This document shows positions 7,687-14,111 of a DNA stretch of 34,870 nucleotides, piece by piece. A program made the position numbers and the translations under genes. Positions within the stretch are counted from its first letter, which is position 1. Every line of letters starts with the position of its first letter. The stretch comes from Candidatus Peribacteria bacterium (GTDB lineage: Bacteria > Patescibacteriota > Gracilibacteria > Peribacterales > Peribacteraceae): positions 1-34,870 of the forward strand of contig CALRAD010000010.1 of assembly GCA_943350395.1 (NCBI GenBank). Direction: 5' to 3'. The notes under the pieces are model-generated. The model did not search any database. It was not told the origin of the DNA and saw only the letters and a list, made by a program, of their open reading frames with translations.

Positions 7687-8244
7687 ATGTCGCGTATTGG
7701 AGCCAAAACCATCGCAATCCCGACCGGCGTCACTGTCGAAGTGAAATCCGGCGTTGTGCATGTGAAGGGCTCGAAGGGAGAGCTTACCTACGCGCTGCTC
7801 CCAGAAATTGGCGTCAACATCGACGGATCAGTCCTCACAGTGAAGCGCATCCTTGAGAACGGCGAAGCGAAGGCCAGACACGGTCTTACGCGCGCTCTCC
7901 TCGTGAATATGATTGCGGGAGTAAGTAACGGTCATGAGCGCAAGATCGAGATTGTTGGTGTCGGTTATAAGGCCGTGATCAAAGGAAAAGTGTTGAACCT
8001 AAGTCTCGGCTATTCGCATCCGATCGATTTTACGCTTCCGGCCGGTATCGACGTTGTCCCCGACGAGAAGAACAAGAACATTCTGACCTTCAAAGGCATC
8101 GACAAGCAGCTTGTCGGACAAGTTGCAGCCGATATTCGTTCGCTCCGTCCGCCGGAGCCCTATAAGGGCAAGGGCATCCGTTACTCCGATGAAACCGTTC
8201 GCAGAAAGGCTGGTAAAGCAGCTGCCGCGAAAGGCGCTGCGTAA
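7687..8244 (+). CDS. rplF: 50S ribosomal protein L6
   Basis: L6 lies near the sarcin-ricin loop where elongation factors bind. The start is ATG 7687 (MSRIGAKTIAIPTGVTVEVK); an open frame from 7654 overlaps rpsH. Two similar alpha/beta domains are present, and the end carries the signature PEPYKGKGIRYSDETVRRKA followed by GKAAAAKGA. Length 185 is normal. It is followed by a 38-nt gap containing two direct copies of TCCCAAACCCTCA. Confidence 0.96.
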   Translation: MSRIGAKTIAIPTGVTVEVKSGVVHVKGSKGELTYALLPEIGVNIDGSVLTVKRILENGEAKARHGLTRALLVNMIAGVSNGHERKIEIVGVGYKAVIKGKVLNLSLGYSHPIDFTLPAGIDVVPDEKNKNILTFKGIDKQLVGQVAADIRSLRPPEPYKGKGIRYSDETVRRKAGKAAAAKGAA

Positions 8245-8276
8245 TCCCAAACCCTCACCCCCGTCCCAAACCCTCA
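8245..8276 (+). repeat. Short direct repeat in rplF-rplR gap
   Basis: TCCCAAACCCTCA occurs at 8245-8257 and again at 8264-8276, separated by CCCCCG. Together they make up most of the pyrimidine-rich spacer before the rplR start. It looks like a local duplication of a spacer; no structure is evident. Confidence 0.6.
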
Positions 8277-8282
8277 TCTTCC

Positions 8283-8618
8283 ATGAAGCCAACTAAGATT
8301 CAACTCCGGGCCGCACGTAAACGAAGGATCCGCGCCAAGGTGATCGGTACGGCCTTGCGCCCTCGTCTCACGGTCTTCTGCTCGCTCACGCGTGTGTACG
8401 CACAGCTGATCGATGACGCAGCGGGCAAGACGATCGCCTCTGCACTCTCGACCAAAGGAAAGAACGTAAAAGAAGCAACGAAGGTCGGCGAGACGATTGC
8501 AGCGAAGGCAAAAGACCTGAAGATCGCTGCTGTCGTGTTCGATCGAAACGGTCGCAAGTTTCATGGACGCATCAAAGCTTTAGCCGAAGCCGCTCGCGCT
8601 GCAGGTCTCCAGTTCTAG
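8283..8618 (+). CDS. rplR: 50S ribosomal protein L18
   Basis: L18 works with L5 to hold 5S rRNA in the large subunit. The product (111 residues) has the basic N-terminus (LRAARKRRIRAKVIGTALRP), the core RLTVFCSLTRVYAQLIDDAAGKTIASA, the segment VGETIAAKAKDLKIAAVVFD and the signature DRNGRKFHGRIKALAEAARAAGLQF at the C-terminus. Length is near normal (about 117). The ATG is preceded by TCATCTTCC, with no Shine-Dalgarno. Confidence 0.96.
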   Translation: MKPTKIQLRAARKRRIRAKVIGTALRPRLTVFCSLTRVYAQLIDDAAGKTIASALSTKGKNVKEATKVGETIAAKAKDLKIAAVVFDRNGRKFHGRIKALAEAARAAGLQF

Positions 8619-8643
8619 TCCCTTCTTCCAACTACCAGTTCTC

Positions 8644-9315
8644 ATGGCCAAATCCTCCCGTCCAGACCGCAAGAAGAACGATCGTCGCTCCGACAAGAGG
8701 CGTGAGCCCTCGGAGTACGAAGACGTGACCCTTGCGATCGACCGCGTCACGCGCGTGGTGAAAGGAGGTCGCCGTATGCGTTTCCGCGCTGTCGTCGTTT
8801 TAGGAAACAGAAAAGGAAAAGTCGGTCTCGGTACCGGCAAGGCGACGGAGGTGCAGGCATCGATCCAGAAAGCACAGCGTGATGCAAAGCGTCATATGAT
8901 CATCGTGCCGATGAACGGCTCTACAATCCCGCACGAAGTGAATATCAAGCACAAGGCAGCGAAGCTTCGTCTGATGCCTGCAAGCAAAGGAACAGGAATC
9001 ATCGCCGGAGGTCCGCTCCGCGTCATCCTCGATCTCGCAGGTGTGAAAGATGCGCTCGCAAAGCGTTTCGGTACCGGTAATAAGCTCGTGAATGCTCAGG
9101 CAGCCATGATCGCTCTCGGTATGCTCCGAGGCAGCCAAGCAGTGATCGCTGCAAGCGCCGCACCGGCATCGATCGGCGGTGCAGCCACTCCGGTTGCTCA
9201 GAAATCAGCTGCTGATCTCGGTATTTTCATTCCCGAAGGTCCGAATCTTCCGATTAAGGAAGTGAAGATGAATGACCAAGACAGGAAGCAGATGAACGAA
9301 GGACCGAAAGGGTAA
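8644..9315 (+). CDS. rpsE: 30S ribosomal protein S5
   Basis: S5 helps set decoding accuracy and mRNA unwinding at the entry channel. The double-stranded-RNA-binding fold starts near residue 24 (EYEDVTLAIDRVTRVVKGGR, then MRFRAVVVLGNRKGKVGLGTGK). The second domain contains GTGIIAGGPLRVILDLAGVKD. The family is about 165 residues; this one is 223, with an extra ~45-residue C-terminal region (GGAATPVAQKSAADLGIF and onwards). It is the last plus-strand gene before the opposite-strand insert; L30 does not follow. Confidence 0.96.
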   Translation: MAKSSRPDRKKNDRRSDKRREPSEYEDVTLAIDRVTRVVKGGRRMRFRAVVVLGNRKGKVGLGTGKATEVQASIQKAQRDAKRHMIIVPMNGSTIPHEVNIKHKAAKLRLMPASKGTGIIAGGPLRVILDLAGVKDALAKRFGTGNKLVNAQAAMIALGMLRGSQAVIAASAAPASIGGAATPVAQKSAADLGIFIPEGPNLPIKEVKMNDQDRKQMNEGPKG

Positions 9316-9319
9316 CAGT

Positions 9320-9428
9320 CATGGTTCGAGACGCACTCGTAAAAACTCGTGCTCCTCACCATGACACTCGTTGCTTTGAATTGTCATGCTGAGGAGCGTG
9401 AGCATCAGCGAATGCGTCTCGAAGCATG
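9320..9428. repeat. 47-bp imperfect inverted repeat (large hairpin)
   Basis: The left arm 9320-9366 and right arm 9382-9428 match as inverted copies at about 37 of 47 positions with no gaps, separated by a 15-nt loop. The arms include TTCGAGACGCA and GCTCCTCA/CATGACA blocks. It lies between the converging ends of rpsE and the ACT-domain gene, so it may work as a bidirectional terminator. Its length and imperfect symmetry also fit a dispersed MITE-like repeat. Confidence 0.8.
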
Positions 9429-9430
9429 CC

Positions 9431-9841
9431 CTACTTTAGGGCTTTCTTCGCCTTCTCCAAATCATCGACATCGACATAACACATCGCCTCTTTGCCGAGT
9501 GACGTCGCATAGATATGTTTGATATTGATGCCGGCACCTGCGCATTTGCGTGCGAGATCGGCAATCGCACCGGGCTTGTTATGGACTTTGTAGGCAATGA
9601 TCTCCGTTTCGACAACCTCGCTCATCGGTCGTAGGACGATCTTTGCCGTCTCCGGATCATCGAGGACGAGGTGAACAAGGGTTTTTGTCGGACCTTCGGT
9701 GCACGACAGCGCTTCGATGTTCACGTCTGCGGCCCGAAGCATGTCAGATGTCCTCGCGAGTGCTCCCGGGTTATTCGGCAGCGTGATGGTGAGTTCGATG
9801 GCGGTAAGCACGTTGTTGTAGGGGAAAAGTTTGAGAGGCAT
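9431..9841 (-). CDS. Tandem ACT-domain protein
   Basis: ACT domains bind amino acids and regulate enzymes or transcription. The 136-residue product from ATG 9841 (MPLKLFPYNNVLTAIELTIT) consists of two ACT-like units: residues about 14-70 (PNNPGALARTSDMLRAADVN, then IEALSCTEG) and about 75-136 (VHNKPGAIADLARKCAGAGI, then NIKHIYATS). Each has the 'PG.L....L..AG.NI' pattern. There is no attached enzyme, so this is a stand-alone amino-acid sensor of unknown partner. A TTG at 9868 would add nine residues but is less likely. It lies on the strand opposite to the ribosomal genes, in the place of L30. Confidence 0.8.
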   Translation of the reverse strand: MPLKLFPYNNVLTAIELTITLPNNPGALARTSDMLRAADVNIEALSCTEGPTKTLVHLVLDDPETAKIVLRPMSEVVETEIIAYKVHNKPGAIADLARKCAGAGINIKHIYATSLGKEAMCYVDVDDLEKAKKALK

Positions 9842-9884
9842 GGTCGGGGAAGTAGGGTGGGAAGTCAATGGTGTTGTAACCGGT

Positions 9885-10124
9885 TTACAGCAACCGATAA
9901 TCGGCCATCATCGCCTTGGTTCTGGCGACTTGTTGGCAGTCGCGTTTTCCGCAGACTTCGGACATGACATTGTCGACTCTGCGTCCGCATTCACGACACA
10001 AATTTTCGACGAAAAAAGCAGCATTTTGACTTTCGGGAATCGTTTGCAGTAAGCATGCATCATTATGCGCAACGAACGCATCGATGACATGCGAATGCGG
10101 CGGTGTAAAGTTGGGGGTATTCAT
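9885..10124 (-). CDS. Small cysteine-containing protein, unknown
   Basis: From ATG 10124 the frame encodes 79 residues (MNTPNFTPPHSHVIDAFVAH...). The middle holds CRECGRRVDNVMSEVCGKRD followed by C, that is CxxC and CxxxxC pairs that could bind one zinc. There is no signal peptide or membrane segment. I do not recognise the family. Upstream sits a ~107-nt folded leader that is nearly identical to the one before the next minus-strand gene, so the two may be co-regulated. Confidence 0.55.
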   Translation of the reverse strand: MNTPNFTPPHSHVIDAFVAHNDACLLQTIPESQNAAFFVENLCRECGRRVDNVMSEVCGKRDCQQVARTKAMMADYRLL

Positions 10125-10156
10125 GGGAGAATTGGGGAATGAAAAATTAAAAATAA

Positions 10157-10263
10157 GCCTCGCTTGGGAAGGAGGCTCTGCGAGGGAATTCTTTGGTTCC
10201 TTTACGCAGCCAGCCGCCTTCCCGCTGTAAGCAGGAGGTTGAGACTGAGCGTAAGGGACAGGG
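10157..10263 (-). promoter_or_regulatory. Structured leader element, copy 1
   Basis: Read on the minus strand, this 107-nt element ends 32 nt before the start codon of the 79-residue protein gene. An 11-of-12-bp stem joins GGGAAGGCGGCT (plus 10212-10223) to AGCCTCCTTCCC (plus 10166-10177) and encloses CTGCG/CGCAG and a GGAA/TTCC hairpin. The 5' segment CCTTACGC can alternatively pair with GCGTAAAGG inside the stem. AAGC-GAG-GCTT followed by ATTTTT comes just before the coding region. It is about 90% identical to 10571-10676. Confidence 0.6.
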
Positions 10264-10321
10264 AATACTTCACAGTAGATTGAAAGAAGAAAATCAGGAG
10301 TGGAAATCAACCGTTACTCTC

Positions 10322-10531
10322 TTAAATTGGATTTATTCGTTCTCTTTGCCCCAATCCATTTTCTTTCCAAGTAGCGTCGATCTTTCTGAATTGAGTCAGT
10401 AATACTCGGTACGTATCGAAATCAATCGGATTACCATCTCTATCAACATACTCTTGAGGTGCCTCTGCGGAAGCTATTGGTCGCGTCGTAACGATGTCGT
10501 GCGATGGGGTTGCATCTGGGTTCGTAGTCAT
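10322..10531 (-). CDS. Small hypothetical protein
   Basis: ATG 10531 opens a 69-residue frame (MTTNPDATPSHDIVTTRPIA...) with a Thr/Pro-rich disordered-looking start and a later helical part (DFDTYRVLLTQFRKIDATWK). No cysteines, membrane segment or known motif is seen. Support comes from its position behind a second copy of the structured leader and from the pyrimidine-rich start context CCAATCCTTCCC-ATG, like its neighbours. Family and function are unknown. Confidence 0.5.
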   Translation of the reverse strand: MTTNPDATPSHDIVTTRPIASAEAPQEYVDRDGNPIDFDTYRVLLTQFRKIDATWKENGLGQRERINPI

Positions 10532-10570
10532 GGGAAGGATTGGAAGTAGGAAATGATACAGGAAAAACGC

Positions 10571-10676
10571 GCCTCTCGTGGGAAGGAGGCTCTGCTAGGG
10601 AATTCTCGATTCCTTTACGCAGCCAGCCGCCTTCCCGCAGTAAGCAGGAGGGAGAGACTGAGCGTAAGGGACAGGG
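10571..10676 (-). promoter_or_regulatory. Structured leader element, copy 2
   Basis: This 106-nt element ends 39 nt before the start of the 69-residue protein gene on the minus strand. The stem is formed by GGGAAGGCGGCT (plus 10625-10636) with AGCCTCCTTCCC (plus 10580-10591). The inner GGAAT...ATTCC hairpin and the alternative partner CCTTACGC are kept, and a GCGCGTTTTT run follows. Compared with copy 1 the differences are concentrated in loops and flanks. Confidence 0.6.
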
Positions 10677-10918
10677 ACTGAATCACGGGCGAAGATTAGA
10701 GCAGGGGTTGGGGGAGTGTCAAGAAAATGAAAACGTAGTGGAAGATCCACATCTTCCGCGGTTGTCGTATTTTTCCGTATGCGTGTCCGCGGAGGTAACG
10801 AACCTCCGCTACGATCTTCTTTTTCCCTTTACCTCTCTCTCTTTTCTCTCTAACATTCACGCCCGCAGAGGTCTAAAAAGACTCCTCCTGCGTTTTGATC
10901 CCTCTGCACCGTTTTCTT
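10677..10918. other. Intergenic region before rplO with two hairpins
   Basis: The 387-nt space between the 69-residue gene and rplO contains leader copy 2 and then this stretch. It has a hairpin GGAAGAT-CCAC-ATCTTCC (10740-10757) and a 7-bp hairpin GCGGAGG-TAACGAA-CCTCCGC (10789-10809), the second looking like a dispersed repeat. The last ~100 nt before rplO are strongly pyrimidine-rich. The promoter of the rplO-secY genes must lie here, but I see no convincing -35/-10 pair. Confidence 0.5.
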
Positions 10919-11362
10919 ATGTTCCATACGCTCAAGCCAAACAAAGGTTCCACGCACACCAGTCGCAGGTTCGCCCGCGGCAACGGTTCCGGTCGCGGTA
11001 CGACTGCCGGTCGCGGTACCAAAGGTCAGCAGTCCAGAGTCGGTAAGGGTCGACGCCTCGGTTTCGAAGGAGGTCAGACTCCACTCATCCGCCGTCAGCC
11101 CAAGCTCGGAGGATTCATCAGCCCGATGCGCGTTACTGTCGATGTGCTCAATATCGACACTCTCGAGAGGAAAGTGCCCCCAGGCAGTTATGACAAGGCA
11201 TCTCTCTCAGCATTGAGGCTCGTGAATGGAAAAGATCCGGTGAAGATTCTTGGTCGTGGAAAAGTCACGAAGAAATTTGCACTCAGCGTCTACGCCGTTT
11301 CGAAGAGCGCCAAAGAGGCAATCGAGAAAGCAGGCGGCACAGTCACGATCGTTCGAGCGTAA
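10919..11362 (+). CDS. rplO: 50S ribosomal protein L15
   Basis: L15 is a late assembly protein of the large subunit. The start is ATG 10919 (MFHTLKPNKGSTHTSRRFAR), equivalent to the normal 'MKLHDLKPA.GS'; the frame is open slightly further up (10895) but that would add eight unrelated residues. The Gly/Arg-rich loop GRGTTAGRGTKGQQSRVG lies at residues about 26-45 and LGRGKVTKKFALSVYAVSKS near residue 110. Length 147 is normal. secY follows after 3 nt. In most bacteria L30 would precede it; here it does not. Confidence 0.96.
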   Translation: MFHTLKPNKGSTHTSRRFARGNGSGRGTTAGRGTKGQQSRVGKGRRLGFEGGQTPLIRRQPKLGGFISPMRVTVDVLNIDTLERKVPPGSYDKASLSALRLVNGKDPVKILGRGKVTKKFALSVYAVSKSAKEAIEKAGGTVTIVRA

Positions 11363-11365
11363 TCT

Positions 11366-12646
11366 ATGTTCACGTATCTCAGACAGCTCTGGCGTTCGCA
11401 CGATCTCCGCAAGCGCATTCTATTTACGATCGGGATCTTGGTTCTGTTTCGCGTCATCTCTCACATCACCATTCCCGGAGCCGATAAGGCACTTCTGAAA
11501 AACTTCCTGAATAACAGCAATGCGGGAGGAACGCTCGGGATCTTTGCAACCCTCACCGGAGGAGCTCTCAAGAACTTCTCGATAGCGCTTCTCGGTCTTT
11601 CTCCGTACATCAACGCCTCGATCATCCTGCAGCTCTGCACGGTGATCTTCCCGAAGCTGGAGGCACTTAGCAAAGAGGGAATCCAGGGTCAGCAGAAGAT
11701 CAACACGTACACCCGCTGGATGAGCATCGTGCTCGCATTCATGCAGAGCTACGGTTTCCTCTTCCTCTTGAACCAAGGCGGAAGCGGCAACATCGTTCCG
11801 ATGACGTTCCCTGCAGTCCTTGCTCCCATGCTCTTCGTCTCCGTCGGTTGCGTCTTTGTCATGTGGCTCGGAGAGCTCATTACCGAGAAAGGAATCGGCA
11901 ACGGTATTTCACTTCTCATTTTCACGGGAATCGTTGCGGGAATGCCGACGACACTCACCAACTTGTTCCTCGCTGGACAGGACAAGATGAGTGCTTTCTA
12001 CCTGTTCCTGATTCTCTCCCTCGCGATGCTCGTCGCCGTCATCCTCTTCACGGATGCGCATCGTGCCATCCCGATTACATACGCCAACCAGGGTGCGGGT
12101 CGCGGGGTGAAAGCGAATATTCCGATTCGTCTGAATCAGGCGGGCATGGTGCCAATCATTTTTGCAATCTCCCTCATCACCTTTCCGGCACTCATTGCGC
12201 AGTTTTTGCAGACGGCTCCGCGCTTTGCGGGCGTCGTGAACTTCATCAAGTTGAATCTGGACTCGCAAAATCCGTCGATTCTTTACATGGCGCTCTACTT
12301 CCTCCTTGTCATCGCGTTCACCTATTTCTACGTCTCCGTCACATTTAAGCCAGATCAACTTGCCGAGAATATCCAGAAGCGAGGAGGGTTCATCCCCGGT
12401 GTGCGTCCCGGTCTTGAGACCGCCAAGATGCTCGAAAAGATCAGCAATCGTTTGAATCTTTGGGGAGGTGTATTCCTCGGTATCGTTGCCATCGTCCCGC
12501 TCATCTTCACCCGTTATTCGACACTCAGTTCGCAGGATTTGATCATCTCTGGTTCCGGTCTGATCATCATCGTCGGCGTCGTGATGGAGCTTGTGCGACA
12601 AGTGAATGCGCAGCTTTTGGCGCATGACTACGAAAAATTGGTGTAA
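11366..12646 (+). CDS. secY: Protein translocase subunit SecY
   Basis: SecY is the membrane channel of the Sec system and exports proteins such as the surface protein and lipoprotein encoded further on. The 426-residue product has the ten hydrophobic segments expected. Family motifs include the plug region LKNFSIALLGLSPYINASII, the TM5-6 region, the RG.G.F.PG.RPG-type loop (KRGGFIPGVRPGLETAKML, residues about 338-356), and the last helix ending EKLV. Length is normal. It lies 3 nt after rplO; adk follows with 34 nt and its own -10 box. Confidence 0.96.
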   Translation: MFTYLRQLWRSHDLRKRILFTIGILVLFRVISHITIPGADKALLKNFLNNSNAGGTLGIFATLTGGALKNFSIALLGLSPYINASIILQLCTVIFPKLEALSKEGIQGQQKINTYTRWMSIVLAFMQSYGFLFLLNQGGSGNIVPMTFPAVLAPMLFVSVGCVFVMWLGELITEKGIGNGISLLIFTGIVAGMPTTLTNLFLAGQDKMSAFYLFLILSLAMLVAVILFTDAHRAIPITYANQGAGRGVKANIPIRLNQAGMVPIIFAISLITFPALIAQFLQTAPRFAGVVNFIKLNLDSQNPSILYMALYFLLVIAFTYFYVSVTFKPDQLAENIQKRGGFIPGVRPGLETAKMLEKISNRLNLWGGVFLGIVAIVPLIFTRYSTLSSQDLIISGSGLIIIVGVVMELVRQVNAQLLAHDYEKLV

Positions 12647-12668
12647 CTCCGAGGGTGAAATTTTTCGC

Positions 12669-12674
12669 TATACT
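12669..12674 (+). promoter_or_regulatory. -10 box directly upstream of adk
   Basis: TATACT ends 6 nt before the adk ATG (12681), so transcription would begin at or next to the A of the start codon. No convincing -35 hexamer lies 16-18 nt upstream. The same TATACT-N6-ATG arrangement precedes dprA. Confidence 0.5.
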
Positions 12675-12680
12675 ACGATT

Positions 12681-13271
12681 ATGGATCTCGTCTTTTTTGG
12701 AATTCAGGGCTCAGGCAAGGGCACACAAGCAAAAAAACTTGCAGCAGAGTTTGGCTACGACATTTTCGAGGCGGGCGGAGAGCTCAGAAAGATTGCCGCA
12801 CTTGCCCACCGTAGTCCCGAGGGCGAAGGCGGGTCGGGATCGGAACTTGGGATTAGGGTGAAGACCTACATCGATCAGGGACATCTGGTCCCGCATGAGA
12901 TCATCATGCAGGTCGTGAAAGAGGCGATTGCAGCTCGTCCGCAGTCGACGAAGATTCTTTTCGACGGCATTCCGAGAGACGAAGCGCAGATGCGCGATTT
13001 CGATGTCATTATGAAAGCTGCCGGTCGCGATGTGCTTGGCATCCATTTCTTGCTCCCGATCGACGAAGCAAAAAACCGCATTCTCGGTCGCGCGAAAGCC
13101 GAGGGGAGAGCGGATGATGCCGATCTTGCGATCATCGAGCGGCGCATGAAGACGTTTCAAGAGAAGACGATGCCGGTCATTGAGACATACAAGAAGGCAG
13201 GAATGATTACAGAAATTTCGGCTGAAGGGAGTGTCGATGATATTTATGAGGCGTTGAAGAAGGCACTCTGA
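12681..13271 (+). CDS. adk: Adenylate kinase with repeat-derived insertion
   Basis: This enzyme interconverts ATP plus AMP with two ADP. The start is ATG 12681 (MDLVFFGIQGSGKGTQAKKL); an open frame from 12606 overlaps secY. The P-loop GIQGSGKGT is at residues 7-15, the AMP-site region FEAGGELR at 29-36, GHLVPHEI follows, and FDGIPRDEAQ is the 'DGFPR' motif. The LID is the short form without zinc cysteines; total 196 residues. Residues about 43-51 (HRSPEGEGG) are extra relative to the family, where 'RxAA..GSELG' is continuous, and are encoded by a copy of a dispersed palindromic repeat (12801-12833). Confidence 0.93.
   Translation: MDLVFFGIQGSGKGTQAKKLAAEFGYDIFEAGGELRKIAALAHRSPEGEGGSGSELGIRVKTYIDQGHLVPHEIIMQVVKEAIAARPQSTKILFDGIPRDEAQMRDFDVIMKAAGRDVLGIHFLLPIDEAKNRILGRAKAEGRADDADLAIIERRMKTFQEKTMPVIETYKKAGMITEISAEGSVDDIYEALKKAL
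12801..12833 (-). repeat. Dispersed palindromic element, copy E (inside adk)
   Basis: On the minus strand this reads CCCGCCTTCGCCCTCGGGAC followed by TACGGTGGGCAAG, matching the frame of copies C and B (CC.ACCTACGCT...AGCTACGGTGGGCA). It coincides with the extra residues in adenylate kinase, is a multiple of three in net effect, and does not break the frame. Confidence 0.7.
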
Positions 13272-13282
13272 ATCGCTACTAT
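13254..13282 (+). promoter_or_regulatory. Candidate leaderless promoter of map
   Basis: TTGAAG (13254-13259), 17 nt, then TACTAT (13277-13282), followed by only 6 nt before the map ATG. The -35 box lies inside the 3' end of adk. Transcription would start at the start codon itself. Confidence 0.5.
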
Positions 13283-13288
13283 CTCCGC

Positions 13289-14050
13289 ATGGCTTTCGAC
13301 AAACATTGCCAGATTTTCACGCAGGCGGAGATTGAGTCCCTTCGCAAAGGCGGTGTGATTCTTAGAGACTGCCTGAAGTTTGTCAGCGCAATGGTCGCTC
13401 CCGGCATCACGACGATGATGCTCGATCAGGCCGCGGAGGCTTTTATTCGTAGCAAAGGTGGAAAGCCTGCATTCCTCGGATACTTCGGCTTCACAGGAAC
13501 GCTCTGCACGTCCGTGAACGAGGAAGTCGTGCATGGCATCCCGCGTGCGGACAAAGTTCTGAAGGAAGGGGACATCGTCTCTCTCGATGGCGGCGTGATC
13601 TACGACGATCTCTACACCGATGCGTGTGTCACAGTGGGGGTCGGGCGTATTGCACCGGATGTCCGAAAATTTTTGACCTATACCTCAGATACTTTGGAGA
13701 ATGTCATTACTGAAATCGTTCGTGCGGGTGCGCAGGTCGGGGACATCAGTTCTTACATCGAAAAAGCCTTGAAGAAGAATGGCTACTCTGCGGTACGCAC
13801 GCTCACCGGACACGGGCTTGGAACGACGCTCCACCAGTTTCCCGATGTTCCGAATGTCGGTAAAGCGGGTACAGGCCCCGTGCTTCCTGTCGGTACGATG
13901 ATCGCCATCGAGCCGATCGCAACGATGGGCTCTCCGGAGGTGTATACGGCTGATGACGGGTGGACGGTGATCACGAATGACGGCAGCATGTCGTGTCACT
14001 TCGAGCATTCGATACTCCTCACTGAGAGCGGACCGGAGGTGATCGCCTAG
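13289..14050 (+). CDS. map: Methionine aminopeptidase, type I
   Basis: The enzyme removes the initiator methionine from new proteins. The product is 253 residues with the pita-bread fold. All five metal ligands can be placed: Asp in VSLDGG, Asp in YTDACVTVG, His in TGHGLGTTLH, Glu in IAIEPIATMG and Glu in CHFEHSILLT. The conserved NEEVVHGIPR substrate-pocket motif is near residue 76. There is no N-terminal extension. The gene follows adk in the usual secY-adk-map order. Its last codons (GGAGGTGATCGCCTAG, 14035-14050) recur imperfectly at 14089-14104. Confidence 0.96.
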   Translation: MAFDKHCQIFTQAEIESLRKGGVILRDCLKFVSAMVAPGITTMMLDQAAEAFIRSKGGKPAFLGYFGFTGTLCTSVNEEVVHGIPRADKVLKEGDIVSLDGGVIYDDLYTDACVTVGVGRIAPDVRKFLTYTSDTLENVITEIVRAGAQVGDISSYIEKALKKNGYSAVRTLTGHGLGTTLHQFPDVPNVGKAGTGPVLPVGTMIAIEPIATMGSPEVYTADDGWTVITNDGSMSCHFEHSILLTESGPEVIA

Positions 14051-14058
14051 AGTGGACC

Positions 14059-14090
14059 GGCCTGCCCACCGTAGCTTCAGCGTAGGTGGG
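14059..14090 (-). repeat. Dispersed palindromic element, copy C (intergenic after map)
   Basis: On the minus strand it reads CCCACCTACGCTGAAGCTAC followed by GGTGGGCAGGCC. The stem CCCACC (14065-14070) pairs with GGTGGG (14085-14090). It is flanked by imperfect 16-nt direct repeats (14035-14050 and 14089-14104; 14 of 16 identical), one being the map stop region. It may also act as terminator between the converging map and the 1126-residue gene. Confidence 0.75.
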
Positions 14091-14111
14091 AGGTGATTGC
14101 GTAGGAATTTG

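Noticed and set aside
10789-10809. Seventh copy of the main palindromic family
   Set aside because: The 7-bp hairpin GCGGAGG...CCTCCGC lacks the CGCT...AGCTACGG skeleton, so it was left as an unrelated hairpin.
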